Part shown: one piece after another, positions 17,784 through 25,310 of the stretch
How the letters are laid out: every line of letters begins with the position of its first letter
Position numbering within the stretch: position 1 is the first letter of the stretch
Source of the DNA: Sphingobacteriia bacterium
GTDB taxonomy: Bacteria > Bacteroidota > Bacteroidia > Chitinophagales > Chitinophagaceae
DNA: 58,677 nucleotides
Direction of reading: 5' to 3'
Assembly (NCBI GenBank): GCA_015999745.1
Contig: JAECQP010000018.1
Coordinates: 2,543 to 61,219, forward strand
Made by a program: the position numbers and the translations under genes
The notes under the pieces: generated by a model
The model's database searches: none
What the model was told of the DNA's origin: nothing
What the model saw: the letters and a program-made list of their open reading frames with translations, nothing else

Positions 17784-18485
17784 ATGGACATTCCTTTTTT
17801 CTTTGAGGCTGATTTACCTGCAAACCCGGCGCATTTTCCCCTTTCCCCCGAAACCAGCAAACACTGTATTCAGGTTTTGAGAATGCAGCAGGGAGAATCG
17901 ATTGTATTAACCAATGGGGCCGGTCTGAAATACGACGCCGTTATCCTTGCAGCCGATAAGAAGCAAACCGTTGTATCGCTGGCCAATCCTGTCTTTTGTC
18001 CGCGGCCCGAACCGCTTACCACCATTGCGATTTCATTTGTTAAGAACCCTGCCCGAATGGAATGGTTCCTCGAAAAAGCAACGGAGACAGGCGTATCGGC
18101 TGTTTATCCGCTGGTTGCTTCCCGCACAGAACGTACCCATTTTAAAGCCGAACGTTGGGAAAATATTATTGTTTCGGCCATGTTGCAGAGCAGGCAGGTT
18201 TGGAAAATGCAACTGCATCAGCCGGTTGATTTTAGTCAGCTGATTCAGCAAAAAATGGCCGGGCTTGCCTTGATCGCACACTGCGAAGAGGGTGTGAAAC
18301 ACAGTATTGCTTCCATGGAGCATGCTGTAAACCGAATGATTCTGATTGGTCCGGAAGGAGACTTTAGCCCCGGGGAAATTACTGCCGCAATCCGGCAGGG
18401 TTTCAAACCGGTTAGCCTGGGTAACACAAGACTCAGAACCGAAACCGCGGGGATAGCCGCTGCTGTTTTGTTGCAAAACCTTTAA
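17784..18485 (+). CDS. rsmE: 16S rRNA m3U1498 methyltransferase
   Basis: A 233-residue SPOUT-class methyltransferase that methylates N3 of U1498 in 16S rRNA. The C-terminal knot motifs are plain: ILIGPEGDFSPGEI near 190-203 and SLGNTRLRTETAGIAA near 212-227. The N-terminal PUA-like domain (SKHCIQVLRMQQGESIVLTNG) binds RNA. Length is normal. It begins 16 nt after dnaB, probably on the same transcript. Confidence 0.92.
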   Translation: MDIPFFFEADLPANPAHFPLSPETSKHCIQVLRMQQGESIVLTNGAGLKYDAVILAADKKQTVVSLANPVFCPRPEPLTTIAISFVKNPARMEWFLEKATETGVSAVYPLVASRTERTHFKAERWENIIVSAMLQSRQVWKMQLHQPVDFSQLIQQKMAGLALIAHCEEGVKHSIASMEHAVNRMILIGPEGDFSPGEITAAIRQGFKPVSLGNTRLRTETAGIAAAVLLQNL

Positions 18486-18501
18486 TCGGGTAAAGAATCT
18501 G

Positions 18502-18509
18502 TAATTTTG
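18502..18509 (+). promoter_or_regulatory. -7 box of the L,D-transpeptidase gene, apparently leaderless
   Basis: TAATTTTG is an exact TAnnTTTG match ending 4 nt before the ATG at 18514. No strong -33 TTTG sits at the ideal distance (TTTA at 18481-18484 is 17 nt upstream). Confidence 0.5.
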
Positions 18510-18513
18510 TGCC

Positions 18514-20118
18514 ATGTTCAGAAAGTTCCTTATAGCCCCTGTTTGTATAACGGTATTGCTGTATACCTGCGCCTGTACAGACAATAAAATGCCTACGGTT
18601 GAACGTGACACAACCATCACTGCAGCTACTGCTTTTAACGAACTGTTTATAGACAGTGTGTACCTCAGCAGTTTCCTGTTGTCCCCGCATCATTACCAAG
18701 CGTTCACTAAACAGTACCGGGATTTTTACAGCAGCCGAAACTATGAATTTGCCTGGTTCGATTCTACCGGCCTGACCGAGCAGGCGCACAACTTTTATAA
18801 CCTGCAAAACAATCATATTGTCACAACAGGAGACAGTGCGCTTTACAATGATGCTTTGCACAGGTTGTACGATTCCGTCAGCGCATATCCGACCATTCCG
18901 GATTCGGAGAAGCAGCGGGTGCTGCAACTGGAGATGACGCTCACAGGTCAGTTTTTCCGGTATGCTGCTAAACTCTACAAAGGAGCGGAGATTAACCCGG
19001 CAGAACTGGGCTGGTATATCCCCCGCAAAAAAATAGACCTTACTGCGTTACTGGATTCAGTGATCAATAACGGAAAGGACGATCCGGAACAATATGTTCA
19101 TATCAATCGGTTGTACAAGTCTCTGGAAGCAGAACTGGCGCGCTATATTGAGCTGGAGAAAAAAGAAGTAAAGGAAACAATCCCTAAAGTAAAGAGGCCG
19201 TTGAAAAAAGGGGATACTTCTGCAGTGGTTCCCCTGGCGAAAAGCCGGCTGGCCTTATTGCAGGATGAATTGTTTGCCAATAACAGTAATCTCTATGATG
19301 CAGACCTGGAGCAGGCGGTGAAAACTTATCAGCGCCGCAATGGCCTGGCGGAAGACGGATTGATCAGCAATCATGTAATTGAAGCGCTGAATGTGCCGCT
19401 GAAAAGAAGGGTACAGCAGATCCTGGTGAATATGGAACGTGCAAGGTGGCTGCCGGTTCAACGCGGATCTAATTTTGTGATGGTAAATATTCCGGAATTC
19501 AAACTGCATGTGGTCAATAACAGCGCGCAGGAACTGGAGATGAAAGTGATTGTTGGTTCTGCCCTGCACAACACGGTTATTTTCACTGCACAGTTGCAAT
19601 ACATTGTGTTCAGTCCTTACTGGAATGTTCCTCCCAGCATTACCCGTAATGAAATATTGCCTGCTATCAGAAGAAACGGCAATTATCTCAGCAGAAACCA
19701 TATGGAGATTACGGGCTACGTGAATGGCCTTCCGGAGATCCGCCAGAAGCCGGGAGAACACAATTCACTGGGTCTGGTGAAATTCCTCTTCCCCAATAAC
19801 TATAATATTTACCTGCATGACACGCCGGGCAAGCACCTGTTTAATCAGGCAGGTCGTGGCTTTAGCCATGGATGCATCCGAATAGAAGAGCCTAAGAAAT
19901 TTGCCGAATACCTGCTTCGCAATGAACCTGCTTATACCAGTGAGGTGATCGACAGCCTCATGCACCTCGGCAAAGAAAAATGGGTTGTGCTGAAAAAACC
20001 ACTGCCCGTATTTTTAGTTTATTTTACAGCCTGGGTAGATCAGGAAGGTGTGCTGAATTTCAGGAAAGACTTTTATGGGCATGATGAAAAGATGATGAAA
20101 AAACTGTTCAACAATTAA
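18514..20118 (+). CDS. L,D-transpeptidase of the YcbB/LdtD type
   Basis: A 534-residue envelope enzyme that makes 3-3 (or related) cross-links in peptidoglycan by a cysteine mechanism. The N-terminus is a lipoprotein-like signal ending YTCACTDN (Cys19/Cys21). A scaffold region follows. A peptidoglycan-binding repeat lies at about 235-292 (LAKSRLALLQDELF and AVKTYQRRNGLAEDGLIS). The YkuD catalytic domain spans about 320-500. Its active site is SHGCIR at 451-456, with His452, Cys454 and Arg456. The order matches the long LdtD/YcbB group rather than short Ldts. The gene has its own -7 box directly before the ATG. Confidence 0.88.
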   Translation: MFRKFLIAPVCITVLLYTCACTDNKMPTVERDTTITAATAFNELFIDSVYLSSFLLSPHHYQAFTKQYRDFYSSRNYEFAWFDSTGLTEQAHNFYNLQNNHIVTTGDSALYNDALHRLYDSVSAYPTIPDSEKQRVLQLEMTLTGQFFRYAAKLYKGAEINPAELGWYIPRKKIDLTALLDSVINNGKDDPEQYVHINRLYKSLEAELARYIELEKKEVKETIPKVKRPLKKGDTSAVVPLAKSRLALLQDELFANNSNLYDADLEQAVKTYQRRNGLAEDGLISNHVIEALNVPLKRRVQQILVNMERARWLPVQRGSNFVMVNIPEFKLHVVNNSAQELEMKVIVGSALHNTVIFTAQLQYIVFSPYWNVPPSITRNEILPAIRRNGNYLSRNHMEITGYVNGLPEIRQKPGEHNSLGLVKFLFPNNYNIYLHDTPGKHLFNQAGRGFSHGCIRIEEPKKFAEYLLRNEPAYTSEVIDSLMHLGKEKWVVLKKPLPVFLVYFTAWVDQEGVLNFRKDFYGHDEKMMKKLFNN

Positions 20119-20129
20119 ACAGGTAAAGG

Positions 20130-21302
20130 ATGAAGATAATTGAGGTAAAAGATCAGGAAACGGTACGCGAATTCCTGGAAGTGAATGCGATCATGAATGC
20201 AGGCAACCCTGCATATATCCGTTCGCTGGATCATGAAGTGAACGATGTATTTGATCCTGCAAAAAACAAGAGCCATAAATACGGGGAAGCCAAACGCTGG
20301 ATCGCCCAATCGGACGAGGGCGTTTTGCTGGGGAGGATTGCCGCTTTTACCAGTGAAAAATATATTAATAAAGGCACTGAATTTAAAACCGGTGGTATCG
20401 GATTCTTCGACTGCATTAACGACCAGGCCACTGCTAATGTATTATTTGATACGGCAAAGAACTGGCTGCAGGAAAAAGGAATGGAAGCTATGGACGGCCC
20501 GATCAATTTCGGCGACCGGGATAAATGGTGGGGTTTGATGGTAGAAGGATTTGAAAGTGAACCAATGTATGGCATGTCGTATAATCCACCGTATTACCAG
20601 GCACTTTTTGAAGGGTATGGGTTCCGGGATTATTACAACCAGTATTACTATTACATGAACGTGGATGATCCCTTGCCCGAAAAATTTCCGGAGCGTTATG
20701 CCAGGTTCAATGCCAAGCCCGGATACAGGGCAAAGCATGTGAAGCTGGGAGAGCTGGATAAGTATGCAGCGGATTTTGCTACCGTGTACAATGCCGCATG
20801 GGCGCAACACGGTGAGGCGAAGGAAATTACGAAAGAACAGGTGATGAAGCTCTTCCGTAAAATGAAACCCATCATGGATGAGCGGGCAGTATGGTTTGCT
20901 TATTATAAAGAGGATCCCATTGCCATGTTTATCAATATCCCCGACCTGAACCAATATTTTAAACATTTTAATGGCAAACTGGGCTGGTTCCAGAAACTGC
21001 AACTCCTGTGGATGAAATACAGGGGCGCCAATAAACGGCTCACCGGGCTGGCTTTTGGTGTGGTACCCAAGTACCAGTCACTGGGGGTAGACAGTTACCT
21101 GATTTATGCCGCCAGCCTGTTATTGCAGGGCAAGGGCTGGTATTTGCAGTATGAAATGGGTTGGGCAGGAGACTGGAATCCCAAAATGGTGAATATTTAC
21201 AGGAGCCTGGGGGGTAAGCAGAGCAGGCGGATGATCACTTTCCGGAAAATATTCAACGACCGTTATCCTTTTGAAAGACATCCGGAGATGGACTATAAAT
21301 AA
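20130..21302 (+). CDS. Conserved protein, probable GNAT-fold acyltransferase
   Basis: A 390-residue soluble protein common in Bacteroidota and usually left unnamed. Blocks such as GEAKRWIAQSDEGVLLGRIAA (about 51-71), GIGFFDCINDQATANVLFDTA, then MDGPINFGDRDKWWGLMVEGF, and a C-terminal TGLAFGVVPKYQSLGVDSYLI segment resemble two GNAT acyl-CoA acyltransferase halves. The acceptor is unknown and no catalytic residue can be named. It lies 11 nt after the L,D-transpeptidase and 21 nt before dnaX, in one likely transcript. Confidence 0.55.
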   Translation: MKIIEVKDQETVREFLEVNAIMNAGNPAYIRSLDHEVNDVFDPAKNKSHKYGEAKRWIAQSDEGVLLGRIAAFTSEKYINKGTEFKTGGIGFFDCINDQATANVLFDTAKNWLQEKGMEAMDGPINFGDRDKWWGLMVEGFESEPMYGMSYNPPYYQALFEGYGFRDYYNQYYYYMNVDDPLPEKFPERYARFNAKPGYRAKHVKLGELDKYAADFATVYNAAWAQHGEAKEITKEQVMKLFRKMKPIMDERAVWFAYYKEDPIAMFINIPDLNQYFKHFNGKLGWFQKLQLLWMKYRGANKRLTGLAFGVVPKYQSLGVDSYLIYAASLLLQGKGWYLQYEMGWAGDWNPKMVNIYRSLGGKQSRRMITFRKIFNDRYPFERHPEMDYK

Positions 21303-21323
21303 GTTATATTGCAAGCCGTTTCT

Positions 21324-23138
21324 ATGGAGAATTTCATTGTTTCAGCACGAAAATACCGTCCCCAGAACTTCAATACGGTTGTGGGGCAGCAGCATATTAC
21401 CACTACCCTGAAGAATGCCATCAAAAACCATCAGCTGGCGCATGCTTTTTTGTTCTGCGGCCCGAGAGGGGTAGGTAAAACAACCTGTGCCAGGATCCTG
21501 GCCAAAACCATCAACTGTACCCACCAAACACCCGATGGGGAAGCCTGTAATGAATGCAACAGCTGCCAGTCTTTCGATGCCGGAACTTCCATGAATATCC
21601 ATGAGCTGGATGCTGCCAGTAACAATTCTGTTGACGATATCCGTGCGCTGGTGGAACAGGTTCGGTTTGCACCACAGGCCGGTAAATACAAGGTATACAT
21701 TGTGGATGAGGTACACATGCTCAGTGCAAGCGCATTCAACGCATTCCTGAAAACACTGGAAGAGCCGCCACCGTATGCCATTTTCATTTTGGCTACCACT
21801 GAAAAACACAAGATTCTTCCAACCATATTGAGCCGCTGCCAGATTTTTGATTTCAAACGAATTACCAACAATGACACGGTAGAACACCTGCAGGAAATTG
21901 TAGATAAAGAACATATCCGTGCAGAAAAAGCCGCTTTACAGGTGATTGCACAGAAGAGCGAAGGCTGTATGCGCGACTCCTTAAGTATCCTGGATAAGAT
22001 TGTAAGCTTTACCAACGGAGAACTGACTTACCAGAATACATTGGAGCATTTGAACATCCTGGATGAGGACTATTTCTTTAAACTGTTGGATTGCATGCAG
22101 CAACAGGATATGGCAGGGGCCATGGTATTGTATGATGAAATCAACCGGAAAGGTTTTGAAGGTGACCTGGTGCTCAACGGCTTTGCGGAATTTATCCGCA
22201 ACCTGCTGGTATGTAAAGATGCTAAGTCTGCAGCCTTACTGGAAGTTGTGGAAGGTATGCGGTCAAAATATGTTGCGGTAGCTGAGAAAACTTCCATCTC
22301 TTACCTGGTGAGTGCATTGAATATATTGAACGAGGCGGAAATCAATTTTAAAATGGCCCGCAACAAGCGGCTGCACGTAGAGCTCGCGCTGATTAAACTC
22401 AGCTTTCTGCAGCAGGCCATTGAACTGGCAACCGATAAGGGGGCCGTTGTAAAAAAAAAACGGATTGACGGGCCAATAGCTTATCGCACCAAATCCATTC
22501 AGCCCCTGGCTCCTCCGGTTCCTGCAGGCGTAGCAGTCCCCGCTCCTAAAATAGTGGCTCAACCCGGTGTTCCTGCTAAACCGGAAGCGAAACTCTATAT
22601 GGAGACCCCGGCAGTAACGTCGGGAAATACCGGAACAGCGAACAGTGCAGCGGTACAGGCCAGGCCAATTGCCAGCGCGGGTGGTAAGAAAAACCTCCTC
22701 GAGGCATTGCGTGAAAAAGCTGGTTCCGCTTATGATATCCAGGAAGTGAAAGAAGCAGAAGTGCTGGAGATAGATAAACTGCAAAAATTCTGGGATGAAT
22801 ATGCCACGGCGCTGGAAAAACAGTTGAAGCATTCTGCCGCAGGTACGTTTAAAATCGCCAGCCTGGAAATTGAATCAGACATTCATTTTACCGTATCTGT
22901 TTCCGCCGTTACTGCACAGAAATTTGTGGAACAGGAAAAGCTGGAATTGCTGGAACAGATTCATAAACTCTTCAATAACCGGGCAATTAACTTCACTGTT
23001 TTGGTTGCTGCCGGCGAAAGGGAAGATGTTCCCCTGCATATGAAACTGAACAGTAAACAAAAATATGAGCGCATTGCTGAACAATTCCCCCTGCTTCGTG
23101 AACTAAAGGAGAAACTGCGTTTGGAAATCGATTATTGA
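21324..23138 (+). CDS. dnaX: DNA polymerase III subunit tau/gamma
   Basis: A 604-residue clamp-loader ATPase. The start is the Met of MENFIVSARKYRP, the family's usual N-terminus; an ORF extension of 5 codons has no support. Walker A is GPRGVGKT at 46-53. Zinc-binding cysteines are at 65, 75, 78 and 81. Walker B lies in VDEVHMLS at 127-134, and the SRC sensor at 170-172. Clamp-loader domains I-III end near residue 370. There follows a Pro/Ala-rich linker (about 380-460) and a tau-specific C-terminal domain. At codons 376-379 an A10 run (22451-22460) could cause slippage; either shifted frame stops within 9 codons, giving a 381-384-residue gamma-like product. Confidence 0.93.
   Translation: MENFIVSARKYRPQNFNTVVGQQHITTTLKNAIKNHQLAHAFLFCGPRGVGKTTCARILAKTINCTHQTPDGEACNECNSCQSFDAGTSMNIHELDAASNNSVDDIRALVEQVRFAPQAGKYKVYIVDEVHMLSASAFNAFLKTLEEPPPYAIFILATTEKHKILPTILSRCQIFDFKRITNNDTVEHLQEIVDKEHIRAEKAALQVIAQKSEGCMRDSLSILDKIVSFTNGELTYQNTLEHLNILDEDYFFKLLDCMQQQDMAGAMVLYDEINRKGFEGDLVLNGFAEFIRNLLVCKDAKSAALLEVVEGMRSKYVAVAEKTSISYLVSALNILNEAEINFKMARNKRLHVELALIKLSFLQQAIELATDKGAVVKKKRIDGPIAYRTKSIQPLAPPVPAGVAVPAPKIVAQPGVPAKPEAKLYMETPAVTSGNTGTANSAAVQARPIASAGGKKNLLEALREKAGSAYDIQEVKEAEVLEIDKLQKFWDEYATALEKQLKHSAAGTFKIASLEIESDIHFTVSVSAVTAQKFVEQEKLELLEQIHKLFNNRAINFTVLVAAGEREDVPLHMKLNSKQKYERIAEQFPLLRELKEKLRLEIDY
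22451..22460 (+). promoter_or_regulatory. A10 slippage-prone run in dnaX
   Basis: Ten consecutive A residues are read as GTA AAA AAA AAA CGG. Loss of one A leads to a TAG stop, giving a 384-residue product. Gain of one A, or ribosomal -1 shifting, leads to a TGA stop and a 381-residue product. Both ends fall just after clamp-loader domain III, as gamma does in Thermus and E. coli. Confidence 0.5.
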
Positions 23139-23167
23139 TCGGTACATTGTGTATCAATCATCATCAC

Positions 23168-24535
23168 ATGAGTCGAATCCTCTTAACAGCCCTGCTGTTT
23201 CAGCTAGCGGGCATTCTTACTGCCCAACCGAATTATTCCGGCCTGAGCCCTGAAGAAGCTGCCCGAAAAGCAGGCAGGGAAAATAAGCTGGTTATGATGG
23301 TAGTCAGTTCCGAAAAATGTACACAATGTAACCAGGTGGCCAATGTAGGCCTGGCTGCTGCAAAGCCGGCCATCGACAGTACCTGTATTCTGATTCAGCA
23401 ACCTCATCTCCCTGCGGCAATTATGGCAGATAATGCTTTTTTCATAGTACCGAAAGATTTCTTTGGGATCGTTTTTCTGAATTCCTCTTTGGATATCTTG
23501 TACGTAATGAATTCCAGCAGTTCCCTTGGGTATAACTATATTTCTGCTATCCGAAAAGCAAAGGAGGCGGCAGGTAACCAAGGTACCAGCTTCAGTGAGT
23601 TAAAGCGTCAGTACTATAATAAGCTCGGGGATTTTATGGTAATCAGGGAGTTGATTGATAAAGTGATCAGTGCAAAGCTGGAGCCAACGGCGGATATTAT
23701 TAATGAGTTGACCCGGAAAGCGCCTGCAGATTCGGCCAATTCAATTTTCTTTTTGCAATATGTTCTGAGATGTGCGCCAGGTGTGGGGTCTTTTGCGCAA
23801 CAATATGCAGAAAAAAACAGGGACAACTATATGATGGCCTGGTGGAGAATGACGTTGTCTGAACGGGCAGCCATTAATCAAAGAATTTCGAACAAATCGA
23901 TGCAGAAAGCAATTGGCGAAAAGAACCTGAATTATGCCTACCAGGTAGCAGGGTTTAGCCAGCGGACTTATACGGATAAGCCCGAGGATGGAGCTAAGGC
24001 CAATATGCAGCTGATGCTTCAATATTACAAGGGGATTAATGATACCGCCAATTATATGCGCCATGTGTTTTCTTTTTATGATAACTATTATATGAATGTA
24101 AAACCGGAAGATATCCGGAAGCAGGATGCTGAGCGCCCCAAATCAACGCCATTGCCAGATAGTATACAGCAAAAAATATTGGCTGATGCAATAAAGAAGA
24201 AACCTATGTACGTCCCAAGAATGGTTAGCTATGTACCGAAAGCACAATTTTATGCATCTGCATTGAATGAAGGAGCGTGGACAGTATATACTTATTCGAA
24301 GAATCCGCTTTATATCAATAAGGCTTTATTGATGGCCAGACGAGCGCTGGAGTTTTATGAAACTGCAGAAACCATGGATACTTATGCGCGGTTATTGTAC
24401 AGAACCGGAAATAAAGAAGAAGCTATTACCTGGGAGGACAAAGCCATTGCGTTGAAGAAATCCAGGAAACTTCCTGCAACAGAATTTGAACAGGTAGTCA
24501 GGCTGATGCGGGAAGGTGCCGCAGAAATTGATTAG
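23168..24535 (+). CDS. Exported thioredoxin-like protein with helical repeats
   Basis: A 455-residue periplasmic protein. I chose the ATG at 23168 because it begins a proper signal peptide (MSRILLTALLFQLAGILTAQ); a TTG 11 codons upstream overlaps dnaX. Residues about 35-150 look like a thioredoxin fold with the redox pair C51-TQ-C54 (VVSSEKCTQCNQV). The remaining 300 residues are helical and end with TPR-like repeats (ALLMARRALEFYETAETMDTYARLL). It may be a disulfide or thioredoxin-like chaperone of the envelope; the partner is unknown. It starts 29 nt after dnaX and converges on the DtxR gene. Confidence 0.65.
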   Translation: MSRILLTALLFQLAGILTAQPNYSGLSPEEAARKAGRENKLVMMVVSSEKCTQCNQVANVGLAAAKPAIDSTCILIQQPHLPAAIMADNAFFIVPKDFFGIVFLNSSLDILYVMNSSSSLGYNYISAIRKAKEAAGNQGTSFSELKRQYYNKLGDFMVIRELIDKVISAKLEPTADIINELTRKAPADSANSIFFLQYVLRCAPGVGSFAQQYAEKNRDNYMMAWWRMTLSERAAINQRISNKSMQKAIGEKNLNYAYQVAGFSQRTYTDKPEDGAKANMQLMLQYYKGINDTANYMRHVFSFYDNYYMNVKPEDIRKQDAERPKSTPLPDSIQQKILADAIKKKPMYVPRMVSYVPKAQFYASALNEGAWTVYTYSKNPLYINKALLMARRALEFYETAETMDTYARLLYRTGNKEEAITWEDKAIALKKSRKLPATEFEQVVRLMREGAAEID

Positions 24536-24540
24536 GGAAT

Positions 24541-25227
24541 TCAGCGGTTGGTTTTCTTTTTGCATGCGGTGCAGAAGATGAAAATATTTTCTGCAAACTT
24601 GGGGCTTACGCTGATTCGTTTGCCATTTACTTCAATCTCTATCAGGTCATCGTATTCATGACGGGCAAGGACTTTGATGGTTTTATTGATCGCCAGGCCC
24701 AGTTGATCTACATATTTTAAAAAGGCGGAGCTGTTGTCTTTCACACCGGTCATTTTGCATTGATGCCCCACGGATTCTTCCGCCAGCGTTTGCTGATGCA
24801 GAATCATCATTTCCCCTTTTGCATTGGGAATAGGGTCTCCATGTGGATCGGAAACCGGATAATTGAGTAATTTATCCAGTTTATCAATCAGTTTTTTGCT
24901 TTGTATATGTTCCAGTTGTTCGGCCACTTCGTGCACTTCATCCCAGCTGAACTCCAGTTTTTCGAACAGGAAGGTTTCCCATAGGCGATGCTTACGGATC
25001 ACATCAATGGCAATCTTCTTTCCCTCTTTGGTAAGCGAGGACTTCCCGTATTTTTCGTACTTAATCAGCTTTTTCTCTTTCAGTTTCTTCAGCATATCAT
25101 TGGCCGTGGCGGGCTTAACGCCCAGGTGAGCGGCCAGTTCATTGGTGCCGGCTTCCTCTTTAAGGGCCGTTTCAACAGTAAGTTGAAAAAGAGATTTCAG
25201 GTAGTTTTCCTCTGTAAATGAAAGCAT
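24541..25227 (-). CDS. DtxR/MntR family metal-dependent regulator
   Basis: A 228-residue metalloregulator with an N-terminal winged helix (NELAAHLGVKPATANDMLKKL), a metal-binding dimerisation domain and a C-terminal SH3-like FeoA domain. Putative ligands are His80, Glu84, His99, Glu103, Glu106 and His107 (RKHRLWE and HEVAEQLEH). The position held by Cys102 in iron-type DtxR is Glu103 here, as in manganese-sensing MntR, so a Mn response is inferred. Start at 25227: a perfect -7 box ends 5 nt upstream, and the longer frame would begin inside the operator. It is divergent from a TonB receptor that it probably represses. Confidence 0.85.
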   Translation of the reverse strand: MLSFTEENYLKSLFQLTVETALKEEAGTNELAAHLGVKPATANDMLKKLKEKKLIKYEKYGKSSLTKEGKKIAIDVIRKHRLWETFLFEKLEFSWDEVHEVAEQLEHIQSKKLIDKLDKLLNYPVSDPHGDPIPNAKGEMMILHQQTLAEESVGHQCKMTGVKDNSSAFLKYVDQLGLAINKTIKVLARHEYDDLIEIEVNGKRISVSPKFAENIFIFCTACKKKTNR

Positions 25228-25232
25228 TAGAA

Positions 25233-25240
25233 CAAATATA
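25233..25240 (-). promoter_or_regulatory. -7 box of the DtxR-family gene, apparently leaderless
   Basis: On the minus strand TATATTTG matches TAnnTTTG exactly and ends 5 nt before the ATG at 25227. This supports the shorter start. Confidence 0.5.
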
Positions 25241-25260
25241 GGCATATTTATAAAACTTAA

Positions 25261-25292
25261 TTTGTTAGATAAGCCTAACAATTATAATTTTA
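25261..25292 (+). promoter_or_regulatory. TonB-receptor promoter overlapped by a DtxR-type operator
   Basis: A 20-bp inverted repeat with perfect 7-bp arms (TTGTTAG at 25262-25268, CTAACAA at 25275-25281) contains TTAG and CCTAA half-sites like DtxR/MntR boxes. It sits on the -33 TTTG (25261-25264) and fills the 20-nt spacer before a -7 TAATTTTA (25285-25292), so bound regulator should block the receptor promoter. It is also 22 nt upstream of the regulator's own -7 box. Confidence 0.6.
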
Positions 25293-25310
25293 CCAGCATA
25301 ACATTAAAAG

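Noticed and set aside
25262..25281. Cobalamin riboswitch before the TonB receptor
   Set aside because: The gap is only 83 nt to the regulator start and holds a DtxR-like palindrome and promoter; there is no room for a B12 aptamer.
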